NCBI GenBank assembly: GCA_026826555.1 | Contig: JAKSZT010037307.1 | Span: 587,476 to 651,475, forward strand | Length of the DNA stretch: 64,000 bases | Direction: 5' to 3' | Source: Tolypeutes matacus | Lineage: Eukaryota; Chordata; Mammalia; Cingulata; Chlamyphoridae | In this document: piece after piece, positions 20,360-32,122 of the stretch | Position numbering within the stretch: the first letter of the stretch is position 1 | Layout: every line of letters begins with the position of its first letter | Notes under the pieces: model-generated | What the model saw: only the letters and a program-made list of their open reading frames with translations | What the model was told of the DNA's origin: nothing | The model's database searches: none | Position numbers and translations under genes: made by a program

Positions 20360-20690
20360 TGACTGCTTGTCATTGTTTGTCTTCTTTAGGAGGCACCAGG
20401 AACTGAACCCGGGACCTCCTGTGTGGGAGGCGGGCACTCAACTGCTTGAGCCACATCCATTCCCCATAATATCCTGTTATGATATTTTTTATTTTTTGTG
20501 GGGTCAGTAGTAATGTTCCCCCTCTCATTCTGATTTTATTTATTTGCATCAACCACTGAGCTACAGTGGCTCCTCCTATTTGGTTTTTTTGTTTGCTTGT
20601 CATGTTTTTGTTTTTAGGAGGTAACTGGGGATCGAACCCAGGACTTTGTATGTGGGAAGCACTCAAACATTTGAGCTACATCTGCTCCCC
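20360..20690 (-). mobile_element. Further SINE heads in L1-D
   Basis: SINE heads on the minus strand lie at 20382-20465 (core GAACTGAACCCGGGACCTCC) and 20618-20690 (core GATCGAACCCAGGACTTT), plus a scrap at 20550-20578. Short L1-D ORF2 text lies between them at 20466-20549 ('gtggggtcagtagtaatgttcc'), matching 5545-5575 in L1-A. Confidence 0.75.
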
Positions 20691-20735
20691 TTATTGATCT
20701 TTTTAAAGAACCAACTTTTGTTTTTTTTAATGCTC

Positions 20736-20766
<31 letters not shown>

Positions 20767-21471
20767 CTCTATTTCATTTAATTCTGCTCTAAACACTTCA
20801 GTTCCTTCTGCTTGCTTTGGGTTTAGTTTGCTGTTCTTTCTCTAGTTCCTAGAGGTGTGCAGTTAGATCTTTGTTTTTGCTTTCTTCTTTTTTAATGTAA
20901 ACATGTAGGGCTATAAATTTCCCTCTGAGCATTGCCTTCACTGCATCCCATAAAATTTGATATATTGTGTTCTCGTTTTCATTCAAGATATTTATTGATT
21001 TCCCTTGTGATTTCTTTTTTTAGCTACTAAATGTTTGAGTGTTAACTTCTATATATTTGTGGATTTTCTAGTTCTCTGTTACTGATTTCCAGCTCATTCT
21101 GTTGTGGTCAGAGAAGATGCTTTGTATAATATCAATCTTTTTAAATTTGAGACTTGTTTTGTGACCCAACATGCCTATTCTGGAGAAGGATCCATGTGTG
21201 CTTGAGAAAAATGTGTATTCTGCAGTTTTGGAGTGCGTTGATCTGTATCTGTCTGTTGTCTAGTTCATTTATCATATTATTTCCTTATTGATCATATGTA
21301 TAGATGTTTATTGATGTAAGTGGTATATTGAAGTCTTCAACTATTATTGTAGAGGTATCTGTTTCTCCCTTCAGTTTTGCCAGTGTTTCCATCAGGTATT
21401 TTGGAACACCATGGTTAGGTGCGTAAATATTTATGATTGTTATTTCTTCTTGGCGGATTGACCCTTTTATT
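20691..21471 (-). mobile_element. L1-D endonuclease region
   Basis: Antisense ORF2 runs from the inter-domain region (20812-20850) into the endonuclease. It is collinear with 13600-14820 of L1-A. An (ATT)n run of about 27 bases (20740-20766) sits inside it. It is interrupted at 21471 by L1-E. Confidence 0.8.
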
Positions 21472-22454
21472 TTTTTACTTTAATTTATTTTAAAGCAGTT
21501 TTATTGTGATATATTTACATACCATATAATCCTTCAAAAGTGTATAGTCAGTGGCTTTTAGCATAATCACAGTGTTGTGCATTCATTACCACAAAAAAAT
21601 TTTGGAACAATTCATTACTCCAAAAGGAAAAGCTCCACACCCCTTAGTCCTTCCCCAGCCTTACATAACCACTAATCTAATTCTATCTTTATAAATTGAT
21701 TTATGTTAACATTTTATATAAATGGAATCATACAATATGTAGTACTTTGCCTTTGGTTTCTTTCACTTAATGTGTGGGTTTTTTTTTGGTCTGATATTAA
21801 TGCCTTATAACATTAACATACATTTGTTCAGTTTTAAAGTAAAACAGTCTTATATATGCAATATTACCCATATTTATATTTCACATGAGATTTACTATGC
21901 TGTATAGTCCCATGTTACATTTTTTAGTTTTCCTTCTAGTAATATACATGACCTTAGGCTTTCCCTTTCAACCGCTGTTATACCCGTGTCATAGACACTT
22001 TGTTGTGCTTTCACCTTTTCTATTCATTTCCAAAGATTAACAAACAATCCTTTTACCTATTCTGTACAGATTAGCCTTCAGCTTTCCATTCTCTAAGCTC
22101 ATTCTGTTTTCTGGTGACCTGTATTCTAGTTTTGAACTCCATGAGTTCACATAATATATTTAGTTCATAATAGCACAATCATACATTATTTGTCCTTTTG
22201 TGTCTGACTTGCTTCACTCAACATAATGTCCTCCAGGTCCATCCACGTGTCATATGCTTCACGATTTCATTTCTCCTTATGGCTGCATAATATTCCTTTG
22301 TGTATGTACACCACAGATTGTTGATCCAAACACCTGGGTTTTTTCCATCTTTTGGCAATTGTGAGTAACACTGCTATGAACATCAGTGTGCAGATGCCAG
22401 TTCATGTCACTGCTCTCAGTTCTCCTGGGTATATACCTAGTAGTGGTATTGCCG
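21472..22454 (-). mobile_element. L1-E, 5'-truncated 3' end with 14-bp TSD
   Basis: An antisense L1 3' UTR ('gtgatatatttacataccatataatcc') runs into the ORF2 C-terminal region near 22220-22450 ('gctgcataatattcctttgtg', 'ctcctgggtatatacctagtag'). TTGACCCTTTTATT lies on both sides (21458-21471 and 22455-22468). It is nested in the L1-D endonuclease. Confidence 0.92.
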
Positions 22455-23075
22455 TTGACCCTTTTATTAATATATAGTGTCCTACTTTGTGTCTTTTGTC
22501 CAGCTTTTGATTTAAAGTCTAGTATAGACTAGACTATATAGTATATATACTATATACTATAGTATAGCTACCCCAGCTCTCTCTTCGTTTTTAGTTGTGT
22601 GGATTATCTTTTTCCGTCCTTTTACTTTCAGTCTGTTTGTGTCTTTGGATCTAAGGTGAGTGAGTCTCTTGTAAACAACAAATAGTTGGATCATGCTTTT
22701 TTAAAAATCCATTCTGACAATCTTTGTCTTTTTTTTTTTTTTAAGGATTTATTTTATCTATTTATTTCTCTCTTCTCCCCCATTGTTTGCGCTTGCTGTC
22801 TGTTCTCTGTTCGTCTTCTTTTTTACTTTTTATTTAATTTTTTTTATGAGGCACTGGGAACTGAACTGGAACCCACCACGTGGGAGGGAGGCACCCAATC
22901 ACTTGAGCCACCTCCACTCCCTCAATCTTTATCTTTTAATTGGAGAATTTAAGCTATTAACATTCAGTGTTACTGTTGTAAAGGCAGTACTTACTTCAGC
23001 CATTTTGTCCTTTGGTTTTTATATGTTTTATATCTTTTTTTGTCTCTTTTCTTTTATTGCAGCCTCCTTTTCTTT
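22455..23075 (-). mobile_element. L1-D endonuclease to ORF1/ORF2 linker, with SINE
   Basis: Antisense L1 resumes exactly after L1-E. A 22-bp AT palindrome sits at 22535-22556. A minus-strand SINE (about 22730-22921, core near 22858-22878, tail TTAAGGATTTATTTTATC) interrupts it. The text at 22925-23040 corresponds to 15045-15125 of L1-A. Confidence 0.75.
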
Positions 23076-23796
23076 CTTTCTTTCTTTCTTTCTTTTCTTT
23101 CTTTTCTTTCTTTTCTTTCTTTTCTTTCTTTTCTTTCTTTTCTTTCTTTTCTTTCTTTCTTTCCTTTTCTAAGGATTTATTTATTTTTTTACACCCCTTC
23201 CCCCTCCCCCCCGTTTTTGCTGTTTCTGTGTCCATTCGCTGGGCAACTCTGTGTCCATTTTCTGCCCTCTCTTCTCATCCTTCTCCTCCTGTCTTCACTG
23301 GGATTCAATCCTTGGAATCTCTGATGTAGGAGAGAGGCATCCTGCCCGCGCAACCTTAGTTGCTGGTTTTTCGGTGCGTCTCATCTTGCCTCTCCCTTGT
23401 GTCACTCTCCTATTATGTCATCATCTTGCTGTGTGGCTTGCGGGAACTGGTGGTGCGCCCGCGCACAGGGCCTGGTGGCCCATGCACCTTCTATATATTT
23501 TTTAAATTTTTACCAGGAGGTCCCGGGGATCGAACCCAGGTCCCTCCATATGGGAGATGGACGCCAACCAGATATAGCCCCCTGCTATATCTCTTAAGGT
23601 TGACCAGAGATACCTAGAGTTACAGTCTTTTCCCATACAGGATGGACATATAATAAATCAGGCTTAGTTTATCACCAGCATTCTAAAAACCAGACCTAGG
23701 GAGGAAAACGAGGTCTGGGGACACATGCATGGTTTCTAATATAGCGAATGTTTAGCCCACCCTGATTATCACAGAATCAGGACAGTGAGACTATTC
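23076..23796 (-). mobile_element. Composite retro-insertion: 210-bp unknown + dimeric SINE + (GAAAA)n tail
   Basis: The flanks GCAGCCTCCTTTTCTTT (23059-23075) and GCATCCTCCTTTTCTTT (23797-23813) differ at one base of 17 and bracket 721 bases. On the minus strand these are: an unrecognised leader (23796-23585), a heterodimeric SINE like that at 7029 (23584-23169), and a (GAAA/GAAAA)n tail seen as TTTC runs at 23076-23168. Because one duplication encloses all parts, they probably jumped together as one transcript. Confidence 0.8.
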
Positions 23797-24690
23797 GCAT
23801 CCTCCTTTTCTTTATAGGTAATCTTTTGTGATGTATGTGACTGTTCTCTTTCTCATTTCCATTTTTTTTATGTTTTTAAAAATACTTTGTGGTTACCCTG
23901 GGGTTTGTATTATACAACTACACCTTTAACCTACTAATTTGAAAAGATATCAGCTTAACTTCTGTAGCATACTTGTTCTCTGCTCTCATATCCCTCCATT
24001 TCCCCTCTTTATGTTGTTTTTTTTGTTGTTGTTTCTTTTAAAGATTTTATTTATTTATTCCCCCCTCTCCTTGTTTTTTGTGCTCCCTTTTTTGCTCTCT
24101 GTATCCATTCACTGTGTGCTCTCTGCATCTGCTTGTCTTCTCTTCTCATCTTCTTTTTAGGAGGCACTGGGAACCGATCTGGGACCTCCAGTGTGGGAGA
24201 GAGGCACTTAATTGTTTGAGCCATCTTAGCTCCCTGGTTTGTTGTGTCTGTCATTGTTGTCTCTTTTTGTTGCTCCAGCTCTCCGTGTGGGCCAGCTTGC
24301 CTTCACCAGAAGGTCCTGGGAAATGAACCCGGGATCTCCCATATAGTAGACAGGAGCCCAATTGCTTAAGCCACATCCACTTCCCTCTTTATGTTGTTTT
24401 TGTCCCACATTATCTCTATATTTTGTGTCCATTATTAGGTAATATGACTATTTCTTATTCAATTGTATTCTCTTATAGTTATTAAAGTTTAGAGTTATAT
24501 ATTGGGGATACAGTATTAATAAGTTTTACATTTACCAATTTAGATCTTCAGGTCTTCATGCTGCTCCAAGCCACTGTCTCATCTTTTCCTTTCAACTTTT
24601 GAAGGACTCCCTTTAGCAATTCTTGTAGGGGAGGTGTTTTGTTGGCGTACTCTCTTAGTTTCTGTTTATCTGTGAATGCCATATATCTGG
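23797..24690 (-). mobile_element. L1-D linker/ORF1 end, interrupted by SINE
   Basis: Antisense L1 text (for example 'gcaattcttgtaggggaggtg' and 'tctgtttatctgtgaatgcc' at 24620-24680) matches the ORF1 C-terminal region at 15235-15325. The similarity fades at about 24690. Confidence 0.65.
24022..24382 (-). mobile_element. Dimeric tRNA-SINE (361 bp) with 19-bp TSD
   Basis: The duplication CCCTCTTTATGTTGTTTTT is exact at 24003-24021 and 24383-24401. Two heads (cores near 24172 and 24325) and an AAGATTTTATTTATTTATTC tail are present, all on the minus strand. Confidence 0.93.
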
Positions 24691-25610
24691 CATTTTTGGA
24701 ACCTACCTATACACAATTGGGCTAGACTCTATTTCCATATGTATTCTTTCACTTAATTTTCTAAGTTTTAGTAAGGCCCCTTTCTTACATTGTGCCCGAC
24801 ACCACTGGGTCTGGAGTCCTTCTTCATTTTCTTTCCTGAGTGAACTTCCAGTCTCTTACTGGGAATGGGAGGGTGGTCAGGTTTGTGTGGGATCAGGGAA
24901 AAGGACTTGAAAGCCAGTCTGTTCCTTATAGACTTTCAAGCCACTCTCTTTTTCCAGTCCTTACTTCATTCCCTCCTGTTGCAGTTCCTGAACTGAGGCC
25001 TTTCAGGGCCACTGAGGCCTGAATTGACTTGATTCTTGTTGGTACCACCCTTGCAATTACTTGGTGAACAACCTTTTCACCTTTGTTGACTCCTCCATCC
25101 CCACTGCATCTTCAAAACTTTGGTGACATCCCTTTATCTCTTTATTTCTCTTTGTAATTAATTTACTTTTTTAACTTTTCTAATTTTAGTGGGATTTTGG
25201 GAGGGAGTAGAGATAAAATCTGATGTTTACCCTGCCATGTTGAGCAAGAGGTCCTTTTAAATAACTCCCTACAGCTTTGGTCTTTATGCTGCTTGGAAGG
25301 AACCCTTTGGTTTGTTTGGTATCTGTACCTGTCATCATTCCGTGATGAAGGGTGTATCAGGTAGGATTTCTCCTTCCTTTGTCTCTTCTTGGCAAAAACC
25401 CTACATTTTTAAAGTTTTGGGGCTGGAGCCTTATTTTTTGAGGAGTTGGAGGCTCTTAAGAGGATGCAGGAGAGAAACAAAGTGCTGGAACTTGCCTTTA
25501 TGAAGTCAGAACATTGAGATTCTTGGCCTAAGTATACCTGAATGTAATATGTTTTGGGGTCAGGTGCTGCTTGATGAGCCTTATTATTACCATTGTCTTG
25601 GCAGAGTGAG
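24691..25610. other. Intronic stretch, nothing recognised
   Basis: I see no exon, RNA gene or familiar repeat here. Short plus-strand frames exist (for example 24840-25022) but have no splice context or recognisable sequence. It could be the diverged 5' part of L1-D or unique intron. Confidence 0.4.
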
Positions 25611-25855
25611 TGGTTTTTTTTGTTTGTTTGTTTTTTGTTTTTTGTTTTTTTTAGGAGGTACTGGGGAGAGAACCCAGAACCTCATAAACTCATATACCGG
25701 AAGCAGGCACTCAACAACTGAACTATATCTGCTCCGCAGTGGGAGTTGGTTTTTTTGTTTGTTTTGTTTTTGGGAGGTACCAGCGATTGAACCCAGGGTC
25801 TTGTACATGAGAAGCAGGCACTCAACCACTTGATCTACATTTGTTCCCTGTGTGT
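25611..25855 (-). mobile_element. Two diverged tRNA-SINE heads
   Basis: Minus-strand heads have box-B-like cores at about 25661-25690 and 25779-25805, each with a TTTTTGTTTG-rich left side and a 'ctacatttgttcc / ctatatctgctcc' 5' end. They are diverged in sequence and older than the monomers in the DCAF1 introns. Confidence 0.7.
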
Positions 25856-27300
25856 GTTTTGTAGTTACTTGAGTTTGCTTATGGTCTGAAATGAAATTCT
25901 TTGATGGAACAAACTTGTAACTTACTTTCTTCTTGATGTTAATAAAATATAAATTGGATGCTAATACATGGTACATTTTATTTTATACCTGGAAAAATGT
26001 TGTTGTTCCTTAATCTGTTAATTTAAAATTAAATACATTGTTTTATTATTTCTGCCTTCTGTAAGGATGCTTTGTTTAGCAGATGATTTCTTATGAAGGG
26101 ACAGGGCAGACTTCTTTCTTCTTCATATAGGCTGTTGCTTTCACTCTACTTGAGACACACTTTCTGACATAGAAGGGGTTTTTATTTTTGGTGGTTTTCT
26201 CATTTTCTTTTTCTCCCTCCTAATGTTGTTTTCTGCCTTTCTGCCTCATTTCTGCTTTGACTCTTGGTAATTGAATTTTCTTTGTAGGTGTATTTTCTCT
26301 AAAGAAAACAAAATAAATTTTTCTATTTATTGCTTCAGTATTTCATATTTCATATTCATATTTAAGAGGGAGTATCAAGGGTACCAGTACAGCTTTGGTG
26401 AACCTATGCTTTCATTCATTCAATAAAATCTTCTATGTGCTAGGCCCTCTACTAGGTGCTGGGGGTGCATACCGTTTCATAAGACAGACCAGGGTCCTTG
26501 CTCTCATGGAGCTTATTTTCCAGTGGGGGTTGGGGTGAACAAGCAAGCAAATTTATACAGTAATTTCAGATATTAATAGATGCTCAGAAGACAATAAATC
26601 AGGATAATAAACCAGAGAGTGACTTGGGGGGAGAAGGATTAGGTGTGGAAAAGAACGTTACAGGCTCAGGTATACAGAAAGGCCCTGAAACAAGAATGAA
26701 CTTGGACTTTGAAGAGCTGAGAAGGCCATGTGACTGGGGAGGTGGAGGCCTATAAGAAGTAGTCAGGGAAGCAGATAAATCCAGATTATTAGGGCCATAT
26801 AGCCATGGTAGTACTTTGATTTAATTCAAGTTACTGTGTTAAGTCATTGGAAATTGGAAAATGAATTGTGTCAGGTAATGTGTGGAAGCCAGAAACCAGG
26901 AGACAAATGAAAAGACAAGTAGTCCAGGAAATGGATAATGGTAAACTGGACAAAGGGAGTGGTCAAGATTTAAAGAAGTGATTGGAGTCAGTTATTTTAT
27001 AGGTAGAGCTAACAGAATTGTTGTGGGAGTGAGGAGAGGGAAGTTGTAAGGATGACTTCTAGGTTTTTGCCTGAGCTTCTGAAGGATGGCAGTGCCTTTT
27101 TTTTTTTTTCCTTGCAGGGAAAATATAGAGAAGAATGGGTTTTGGGAGTAGAAATTGCTTGTTTAGATCTTTTGCATTTTTCAGCGAAATACCCTTTTTC
27201 TACCTTTTTTTGCTTTTATTTTACACCTGTGAATTGATCAGTGGTGGTGCATTTTTTGTTATGCTTCTCCAGAGTTGAGTCTGTCTTCCCTTTTTGCTAG
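25856..27300. other. DCAF1: Intron before the first DCAF1 exon; old repeat at 26400-27040
   Basis: This is mostly unique-looking sequence. From about 26400 it contains the common mammalian phrase 'cattcattcaataaaatcttctatgtgctaggc' and 'ctctcatggagcttattttcc' (cited by position 26413-26520). This is an ancient interspersed repeat that recurs at 52560-53000. I do not assign its family. The intron ends in a polypyrimidine tract and TTTTTGCTAG at 27291-27300. Confidence 0.5.
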
Positions 27301-27377
27301 GATGTCTGAATTGATTGAAAAAGAAACTGAAGAATATCGTAAGGGAGATCCAGACCCATTTGATGATCGACATCCCG
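27301..27377 (+). CDS. DCAF1: DCAF1 exon, residues 38-63 (first coding exon in window)
   Basis: DCAF1 is the substrate receptor of the nuclear CRL4 ubiquitin ligase and also a chromatin-bound kinase-like regulator. The exon opens with one base (G) completing a split arginine codon, then MSELIEKETEEYRKGDPDPF and DDRHP, and ends after the first base of Gly63. The acceptor is TTTTTGCTAG and the donor GTAAGA. The preceding exon (residues 1-37) is not visible in the 27 kb upstream. The ATG at 27302 is an internal methionine, not the start. This exon belongs to the N-terminal helical region. Confidence 0.95.
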
Positions 27378-29406
27378 GTAAGACCTGTGTTCTCCTAATA
27401 AGCCTTTGTCTTTTTCTTACAAAAAGAAAATCGCTAGTAGAAATAGTTTTCCGTTGAAATAACATTTTTTTTTTCATGGTAAGTCTTAAGACCTTTCATT
27501 TGTTGAAATAGCAGGATGCATCTCTGCTGCCCAAGGTGATAAAAATAAATTCCTAGAAAAATTGAAATATTTGTAATATTTCCAGATTAAATAGAATAGT
27601 CCTAACTTAAAGGAGCTAAATTAATTAGATACACCTTAGCTTACTAACAGTGATAATTATACTTAGTTTAATGTTTGGGAATTTTAGTTGATAATGCATT
27701 GCCTTGTTTTTAATCATGAAGGTGGACTTGGAACCTAGAATAATAAACAAGCTTCTTGATGTCTGCTTTAGTGTCTTGACAGCTAAAGTATTGTGTCTCA
27801 TATTAATTTGGTTTTATTTTGGACTAATTTAATTAGAGCCATGAAAATCCAGCCTGCTTTGGCATGGTATTTGATATAATACAGGGCTTTGTGGGATTTG
27901 AGAGTTTGCCATTTTATGTTCTCTCTAAGGTTCATTACTAGTGGGCAGAGCTTAAGTCATCTATAAGACACTATAGCATTTGATTTCTATAGCCAGAAGA
28001 AGTACTTTGTGGGGAGAGGAGTCTGAAAAATTGTGTGTGGAGAAATAGTGAGAATAAGTGGGAGTTATAAAAATAAGAATATTGTATATCCACCTGAATG
28101 TTCCAGTGTTTATTTCTATTTCTTAGACTTTTGTTCTCAAGTGTGAGTAAGCTAGGTATTTCCAGTTGAATGTCCAATAGTTTGTGATGTTACCTGTTGC
28201 TTTTGTCCTATTAACATCCCCATTTGTGACTTCAGAGGGATATTCACTTATTTTAACCCACATCTTCAGTAAGGGCCATCAGAGCATGAAGAAATATGAA
28301 AGTGAATGTGAAGAAATTAAGCTAATGCAGGGGATTATGAAAAGAATTAAAAGGGAGGTGGGCATGTTTAGAGATGTGTGTCTTTATTTCTGTAGAAATT
28401 TAAAAATGATTTTTTTCTTCCCTACCTCTTATGTTGAGCAGTATTTGCCATTGGCATAATTTCTGTTAATAAAAATAAGGAGCTTGATTTCATCATTTAT
28501 AAAAAGAAAGGTAATCTAAGGTCCTGGCTTGTTTTTATGATACCAATCTCTAACTTATCTTTTTGTGACTGACTTTGGCATACTAATTAAAGCTTGGTAA
28601 AAAGTTCATAACAGCAGCTCCCATCTTTTCTTCATCCCAGATTGTATCCTTTGACTAAATTTGCCACTCCCATGCTCTGAAAGGAAATTAAATAAAATGG
28701 TATCTTTTAAAAACAAACCAATACTTCTCCCAATCATTAGCCAATCTTTTTACCTTTAGGCTGAACTTTGGGTAGATCCTGGGTTCCTGGTCTCCTTTCT
28801 TACCCCAGGAACAAAAATGAATTTAAAATGGCTGAGGTTACTTTATCTTCAGGGTTGGTGATTGCTTAGTGGGAGCCCATCCTCCCCGCCCCCCCACCCC
28901 CATGTTCTTTGAGGATGCATCTCTGCTGCTGTTGTCATTGCATTGTCATTGTAGTTGAAGGAGAGATTGGACTTGGTGCCTGTCTTCTCCAGGCCACCCA
29001 TCAAAAGAAGCAAAGTATGTTTCCTGCCTTTTTCTGCTTGGTTGGAAAGTCAGGGGTTTTTCTATGAGGCTCCTTTATGATTCTGTTGTAGACTTTGGTA
29101 GATCCTTGGCGTGATGCTAGTCTGGGTTCACTGCTTACAGTGTTGATGTATAGGCAATATGCTGGGTGCTGGGGATGGTCAGAGAACATGTCTCAAGTTT
29201 TTATATTATGATTTTTAATTATAAAGAATGTTTCTTATGAACTCTGATTCATCAAAAGATTCATTTCTTTCTTCCTGTTATTTTATTTTTTTGCTGGCAT
29301 TTTAATAGTACTTATAAGAACCTAGGTGCTTTTCCAGAGGTCTCAGTTGTTTGACTGGGGTGACTTACTCATTCCTATGTTTGTTCCTCCCCTCTTCTTT
29401 TGTTAG

Positions 29407-29480
29407 GTCGAGCTGATCCAGAGTGTATGCTGGGCCATTTGCTGAGAATACTCTTCAAGAATGATGATTTCATGAATGCA
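29407..29480 (+). CDS. DCAF1: DCAF1 exon, residues 63-87
   Basis: It encodes GRADPECMLGHLLRILFKND then DFMNA, part of the N-terminal armadillo-like helices. It starts with GT to complete Gly63 and ends on a codon boundary. The acceptor is TTTTGTTAG and the donor GTAGGT. The preceding intron (27378-29406) shows nothing beyond weak old sequence. Confidence 0.95.
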
Positions 29481-29819
29481 GTAGGTTTGCTTATCACTTT
29501 TTTACAGAGATTATCATCAGCAGAATCTTTACCTTTATTATTTTTTGTAAATAGTTTGCTTTCTACTAAGGCCTTGGCAAATTTGGGAGTAGAGTGGGTA
29601 GATTTTTTATTTGTTGTTGGTTCATTGAAATAAAAATAATCATGGATTTCTTTCTTGCCAGAGTCCTGTTTGTCTCCAAGGTGTTTTCTCTTTGGTGTGT
29701 ACTTTGTTCAGTCAAAAATTAGCAAAGGCCTCCTAAGGCATTTTTGCTGATTCTTGGGCAAGATGTCATTGAGTTTGGGAATACAGGAATCCTGTTTGGT
29801 TCCTGAATGAAAAATAAGC

Positions 29820-30260
29820 ATGATGGTCACAGCATGATTTTGCACTGGCACTGCAGTGTGTGCACTGGGAATGTGAAGGGATACAAAGGTGCTTTCTCTC
29901 TAACAGGGCTGTTGTGAGGAGTAATTGAGAATATATCTACAAAGCACTCACAGCTCCTGAACATAGTAATTGCTCAATAAATGATGGCTATTAGGTTTGT
30001 TTTTTGGAGGCAGAATGGCATGATGGTTGAGAACATGGGCTTTTGGGGTCTGTTGTTTTGGGTTTAAATCTACCTTCACTGTTCACTGACAGTTTGACCT
30101 TTGGGCAAGTGACTTAAACCTCTCCAAGCCTTATTTTCTCTAAGCCTTATTCTCCTCACCTATAAAATGGGGATAATAGTGCTTAGCTCAAAATGTTTTT
30201 GTAATTATTGAACGAAATTAAGCATGAAAAGGGCTCAGTAAAGTATTATTATCTATATTG
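29820..30260 (+). repeat. Two MIR SINE remnants
   Basis: The first, at 29880-29995, is the MIR 3' part ('gctcctgaacatagtaattgctcaataaatg'). The second, at 30008-30250, is a nearly complete MIR with 'ggcatgatggttgagaacatgggc', 'gacctttgggcaagtgact' and 'cctataaaatggggataatag'. Both are on the plus strand, and both are ancient and diverged. Confidence 0.8.
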
Positions 30261-30389
30261 TATTGACTCTCAGGTTTATTTCTCTATCACAAATGTCTCT
30301 TCTCAGCTTCACATCACCTCCAGCTGCCTTCTAGATATTTCCACTTGTAAAGCTACCACAGGCACCTTAAATTCCACATGTCTAAGATG

Positions 30390-31110
30390 AACTCATCATT
30401 GTTAGCCCACAAATCTGTTTCTCTTGGTCTTTAGCTCAGTAACAGATGCCCTCATCTAGCCAGCTAGAAGCTACCCTTCACCATTCCTCACTCAGTGAAT
30501 TTAGGGATTTTATCATTCCCTCCCCTCTTAAACTTCACAAATCCTCCCACTTCTTTCTGTCCTTGTTGCCAGGCCTTAGTTTAGCCACCACCATCTCTCA
30601 ATTGGTTGCTGCAGTAACTTCTTAACTGCCTTCTCGTATCTTGTTCTCCAATCCATTCTTCACTTTGTAGTCCAGAAATCTTTCTGAAATGCAAAAACTG
30701 ATCATGGCACCCCTCTTGCCTAAAATCCAATAATGGGGTTTCCCTTCCCATTGCCCTCAGGATAACTCTTAAGTGGCCTAGTTTGGCATATAAACTCTCT
30801 GTCTCTGGCCTTTTGTTCTCTCCAGCTTCAGTTATTGCCTTTGGCCATACCCTTCTCTCCACTCCTTTGTAGCTACTTCCTACTTGTCCTTTCTGGTCTG
30901 ACTTGGAGTCCCTTCTTCTCCAAAGCCTTCTCTGAGTCTTCTACAGGGGTTATGTGGCCTCCTAGGGGCTTCTGTAGCACCCTGTACTCATCGGTTTTCC
31001 CATTTGTCCCCACTGTTGGATTATGAGCCTTTTGATGGTGGGACTGTCTTAATCACTTGGTGTACTCAATGCAGAATGCAGCACCACTTAGTGGCATTCA
31101 CTCAATATTA
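30390..31110 (-). repeat. L2 LINE 3' region
   Basis: This is antisense L2 wording over about 700 bases: 'cacccctcttgcctaaaatccaataatgg', 'ccttctctgagtcttctac', 'gggactgtcttaatcacttggtgtactcaatg'. It is diverged with no frame. Confidence 0.7.
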
Positions 31111-31269
31111 GAGGATTGTCAAAAGGAAAGTTTTATTAATGCATTTTAATATAATTTTTTAATACAAAATTTGAGTTTTTCATTAACCATTGTAAAGAAT
31201 CTAGGGCTTATGCTGCTCTGTTTGATCCCTCTGAAAACGTGTAAAGGTGGGAGAGATTTCTTTTTAATA

Positions 31270-31920
31270 CCCTTTGTTTGATTTTTTAAAGATTAATTTT
31301 TTTATTAGAGTTGTGAGCTTAGAAAACAATCATGCAGGGGGATGGATGTAGCTCAAATGGTTGGGTGTCCGTCTCCCATATGGAGGGACCCAGGTTCGAT
31401 CCCTGGGACCTCCTGGTTAAAAAAAAAAAAATAAATAAATAATAATAATAATAATATCTTAAAAAAAAAAACAAAAAAAAACAATCATGCATAATGTGCA
31501 AAATTCCCATATATCACCCTTCCACCAACATTTTACATTCTTGTGGAACATTTGTTACAGATTATGGAAGAACATGATTACACTGTTACCACTAACTGGT
31601 CCATAGCCTACATTTGGTATATTTTTTTCCAAACATAGCCTACATTTGGTATATTTTTTTCCAAACACCCCCTTTTGGTGACACTATGTATTAGTGTTGT
31701 ACATTTGTTATAGTTCATGAGAGAACACTCTCATATTTGTACTGTTATCCACTGCCCATCTTCCACCATGTAGAAGTTATACAGTCCCATGTCTTGTACA
31801 TTCTATTCAAAGTGTACACTCATTGGCTCTCAGTTTCATCACAGAGTTGTGCAGTCATTGCCCCAGTAAACCACTGAATGTTTTTCTTATTCCAAAAGAA
31901 AAAATTCCAAACCCCCCTAT
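31270..31920 (-). mobile_element. L1 3' UTR fragment with nested SINE
   Basis: This is an antisense L1 3' UTR of the family seen at 6430-6700 ('cttagaaaacaatcatgca', 'acattcttgtggaacatttg', 'cacagagttgtgcagtcattg'). It is strongly 5'-truncated. A 32-base direct repeat, CATAGCCTACATTTGGTATA and following, occurs at 31602 and 31634. Confidence 0.8.
31337..31477 (+). mobile_element. Short DAS-like SINE with 14-bp TSD
   Basis: Head GGGGGATGGATGTAGCTCAA with box-B-like GGTTCGATCCCTGGGACC, then an A-rich/(AAT)n tail. The duplication AAAACAATCATGCA lies at 31323-31336 and 31478-31491. The head resembles the first unit of the 7029 heterodimer, but the second unit is absent. Confidence 0.92.
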
Positions 31921-32122
31921 TTTTAGCTTTAAGACTATAGAAGAAATTATGTATGATATCATCATGGCTCAGTGGGATCATAAATATTTATAAAATTAAA
32001 GTTTTAACTAGTTATTGTTAGGTATACTCTTATACCCTTTAAGAAAACAACTGGAATGTATTATTAGACTTAGTTGATTTGGATAAAATTTGAACCAAAA
32101 GTATTCCTCTTTTTCTTTACAG

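Noticed and set aside
20614..20796. Frame with a run of asparagines
   Set aside because: It is the translation of an (ATT)n microsatellite joined to a SINE head in L1-D.
22535..22556. 22-bp perfect AT palindrome as a regulatory or origin site
   Set aside because: It arises from local duplication of TATAG/TATAC words in L1-D sequence; nothing around it suggests a site.
23076..23168. CRISPR-like or minisatellite array of regular TTTC/TTTTC units
   Set aside because: It has no unique spacers; it is the reverse complement of a GAAA-type retroelement tail.
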